Positions 5,465 to 6,807 of a stretch of DNA of 6,807 bases are shown piece after piece; the first letter of the stretch is position 1; each line of letters opens with the position of its first letter. The position numbers and the translations under genes were made by a program. This DNA comes from Oscillospiraceae bacterium (GTDB lineage: Bacteria; Bacillota; Clostridia; Oscillospirales; Oscillospiraceae), in assembly GCA_020866945.1 (NCBI GenBank), contig JAJBVW010000169.1, forward strand, positions 1 through 6,807, in the 5' to 3' direction. Under the pieces are notes generated by a model, which had not been told where the DNA came from, ran no database searches, and worked only from the letters and a program-made list of their open reading frames with translations.

Positions 5465-6391
5465 ATGTCTAAGTCCAACAAAATTATTATTCAGGCCTGC
5501 CTTTGCGGGGCTGGCACCAAGAAGTCCCAGGCTCCTACGGTTCCCTATACGCCGGAGGAAATCGCCCGCCAGGTCGTAGCCGTGGCCCAGGCCGGCGCTT
5601 CCATCGCCCACATCCATGTCCGTGAGGACAAAATGGTGGACGGCGAGATGCAGATTGGCTACAAATCCATGAGCCTGCAAATGTTCACCGAGACGGTGGA
5701 GCTGTCCCGCAAGTACTGCAAGGAGGCCGGGGTTGACATTCTGATTAACCTGACCACCTCTGGCGGCGAGTATGAGGACGTGAAGCGCCTTCAGCACCTG
5801 GGCGCGCTGAAGCCTGAAATGTGCTCCTTCGACCCGAACACAATCAACTGGTCCAACAGCTACATCTTTGAGAACCACCCCCGCTTCCTGAACCTGCTGG
5901 CTCAGGAGGTCGTCAAGACCGGCGTGAAGCCGGAGTTTGAGGTGTTCGACACCGGCCATATCGACTCCGTCATGTACTATGTGAACAAGTGGAACATCCC
6001 CCAGCCGCCTCGCATTCAGTTCATTATGGGCGTGGGCTGCTCCGCGCCCGGCCCAGCGCAGTCCCTGGCCTGGATGGTGGATCATCTGCCCGAAGGCGCA
6101 ACCTGGTCTGTTTCCGGCATTGGCAAGGCCCATATGCCCATGATGCTGGCAGGTCTGGCTCTCGGCTGCGACGGCCTGCGCGTCGGTCTGGAGGACAATA
6201 TCCTTTACGGCAAGGATCCTGACGGCAAGAAGATTATTGCCACGAACGTCATGCTGGTGGAGCGCGCTGTGGAGCTGGCCCAAATCGCCGGCCGCACCAT
6301 CGCCACGGCGGACGACGCCCGCGAGATTCTCGGCATCACCCGCCACTGCCTGCGTGACGGCAAGACCGAGCCGGTCTCCATTTCCCTGTAA
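5465..6391 (+). CDS. BKACE family (DUF849) beta-keto acid cleavage enzyme
   Basis: A 308-residue cytosolic TIM-barrel enzyme of the BKACE family, somewhat longer than the founding member Kce (about 276). These Zn enzymes turn a beta-keto acid plus acetyl-CoA into acetoacetate plus the shortened acyl-CoA. Visible features: TPEEIARQV (29-37); the Zn pair His49/His51 in AHIHVRED; LTTSGG (96-101); LKPEMCSFDPNT (115-126); PEFEVFDTGHID (156-167, acidic residues near the active site); IQFIMGVG (184-191); and LRVGLEDN (238-245). In the last block Glu243 should be the third Zn ligand, with Arg239 and Asp244 matching catalytic residues of Kce. By eye alignment, the Kce residue Glu14 in TGAETTR is replaced by Gly17 in CGAGTKK, so the substrate may not be 3-keto-5-aminohexanoate. 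No other lysine-fermentation gene is in the window. Co-transcribed with the thiolase. Family sure, substrate unknown. Confidence 0.92.
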   Translation: MSKSNKIIIQACLCGAGTKKSQAPTVPYTPEEIARQVVAVAQAGASIAHIHVREDKMVDGEMQIGYKSMSLQMFTETVELSRKYCKEAGVDILINLTTSGGEYEDVKRLQHLGALKPEMCSFDPNTINWSNSYIFENHPRFLNLLAQEVVKTGVKPEFEVFDTGHIDSVMYYVNKWNIPQPPRIQFIMGVGCSAPGPAQSLAWMVDHLPEGATWSVSGIGKAHMPMMLAGLALGCDGLRVGLEDNILYGKDPDGKKIIATNVMLVERAVELAQIAGRTIATADDAREILGITRHCLRDGKTEPVSISL

Positions 6392-6409
6392 TTTAATTTG
6401 CAAAAACGC

Positions 6410-6444
6410 ACCGCGTCTGCTATCATCAAGGCAGACGCGGTTTT
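6410..6444 (+). terminator. Rho-independent terminator or attenuator after the BKACE gene
   Basis: ACCGCGTCTGC (6410-6420) and GCAGACGCGGT (6431-6441) form a perfect 11-base stem with a 10-base loop, followed by TTTTCTATTA. The T run is only four before a break, so termination may be incomplete. It separates the thiolase-BKACE pair from the thioesterase gene, and no strong promoter is visible after it. Partial read-through is therefore a reasonable way to express the thioesterase at a lower level. Confidence 0.85.
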
Positions 6445-6455
6445 CTATTACATGA

Positions 6456-6461
6456 TATAAA
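6456..6461 (+). promoter_or_regulatory. Weak possible -10 box before the thioesterase gene
   Basis: TATAAA (6456-6461) lies 19 bases before the ATG, but no TTGACA-like box is found about 17 bases upstream, where the terminator stem sits (AGACGC). If used, the start would be only about 12 bases before the ATG. I treat this as a weak candidate only. Confidence 0.25.
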
Positions 6462-6480
6462 TTTTTTATGAGGTGAGCTT

Positions 6481-6807
6481 ATGACTGAAACAATCATACA
6501 GGTGCGCTATCCCGACCTTGACCCCATGGGTATCGTCCACCACGCCGTCTATCCCGTTTGGTATGAAATCGCCCGGATGGAGCTTTTGCAAAACGCCGGT
6601 TTTCCCTGGCCTCTGCAGCACGAGCTGGGCATCGACCCGGTGATGGTCAGCCTGAATCTGGAATACCTGGCCCCCGTCCGTTACCCCGGTGAGGTCATTA
6701 TAAAATCCCAAATCATCCTCGCCGAGCCGAAGAAGCTGAAAATACGCTATGAGTGCTTCTCCGAAAACGGCGCCGTCTGCAACAACCGCGCCGAGAGCTT
6801 CCACATC
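6481..6807 (+). CDS. Hot-dog fold acyl-CoA thioesterase (YbgC/4HBT type), 3' end missing
   Basis: The first 109 residues of a hot-dog thioesterase; family length is about 130-150, so some 20-40 residues lie beyond the window. These enzymes hydrolyse acyl-CoA to free acid plus CoA in the cytosol. The N-terminal signature RYPDLDPMGIVHHAVYPVWY (9-28) contains the catalytic acid: Asp14, aligned by eye with Asp18 of E. coli YbgC and Asp17 of Pseudomonas 4-hydroxybenzoyl-CoA thioesterase. It is followed by the long helix YEIARMELLQNAG and the strand LNLEYLAPVRYPGEV. GAGGTGA (6470-6476) just before ATG 6481 supports the start. It follows the BKACE gene in the same direction, 89 bases on, behind a hairpin terminator. 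Context suggests it acts on a CoA ester of the same pathway, perhaps the acyl-CoA released by BKACE. The substrate cannot be read from the sequence. Confidence 0.88.
   Translation, partial: MTETIIQVRYPDLDPMGIVHHAVYPVWYEIARMELLQNAGFPWPLQHELGIDPVMVSLNLEYLAPVRYPGEVIIKSQIILAEPKKLKIRYECFSENGAVCNNRAESFHI

Noticed and set aside
5465..6391. Naming the BKACE gene kce (lysine fermentation)
   Set aside because: The Glu14-equivalent is Gly, and no kamA, kamD/E, kdd or kal gene is present in the window, so the lysine substrate is not supported.
5444..6403. Minus-strand open frame of 319 codons opposite the BKACE gene
   Set aside because: Same shadow effect from codon bias. No domain is seen, and the plus strand encodes a full BKACE enzyme with its Zn motif.
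1..6807. Defence system, CRISPR array, prophage, tRNA or rRNA gene, riboswitch
   Set aside because: I looked for regular repeats, tRNA-like cloverleaf ends, phage-type genes and long structured leaders and saw none. The leaders are short or explained by the palindromic element.

Overview
This window looks like chromosomal DNA from an anaerobic, GC-leaning Firmicute of the class Clostridia, possibly an Oscillospiraceae-like gut bacterium. That is an inference from protein style (a DUF362/ferredoxin protein, a MepA-like MATE pump, a short SecG, BKACE and thiolase acyl-CoA genes), AGGAGG-type ribosome sites, and G/C-ending codons set against AT-rich promoters. There are seven complete or partial genes, one short palindromic mobile-looking repeat, several promoters and three hairpin terminators. 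No gene-free stretch exceeds 300 bases.

Left part (1-2292). The last 18 codons of a plus-strand PLP-enzyme gene (probably a Cys/Met-metabolism lyase or sulfhydrylase) meet the minus-strand tatD gene across a shared hairpin. tatD is the second gene of a minus-strand operon. The first is a DUF362 protein with two 4Fe-4S clusters, 16 bases upstream of tatD. The 5' leader of this operon carries a TTAA-flanked palindromic element that looks like an IS5-type MITE. Next to it, two promoters fire in opposite directions with -35 boxes only 3 bases apart.

Middle (2293-4068). A MATE-family exporter is read rightward. Its best start is a TTG codon, because the upstream in-frame ATG lies before the predicted transcription start. 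secG follows with its own strong promoter, which has a 14-base perfect palindrome in its spacer, and a clean rho-independent terminator.

Right part (4069-6807). A consensus TTGACA promoter with an AT-rich dyad over its -10 region drives a thiolase gene and, 41 bases later, a BKACE-family (DUF849) beta-keto acid cleavage enzyme. A terminator hairpin follows, then a hot-dog acyl-CoA thioesterase that runs off the window. Together these suggest a beta-keto acid/acetoacetate pathway. BKACE would convert a beta-keto acid plus acetyl-CoA into acetoacetate plus a new acyl-CoA. The thioesterase could release that acyl group, and the thiolase would link the C4 unit to acetyl-CoA. BKACE plus thioesterase recalls the aerobic carnitine route (cdhC/cdhB). 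However, the BKACE here lacks the Glu seen at the matching position in the lysine-fermentation enzyme Kce, so its substrate is open. This is the most interesting part of the window; nothing resembling a defence system, CRISPR array or large mobile element is present.
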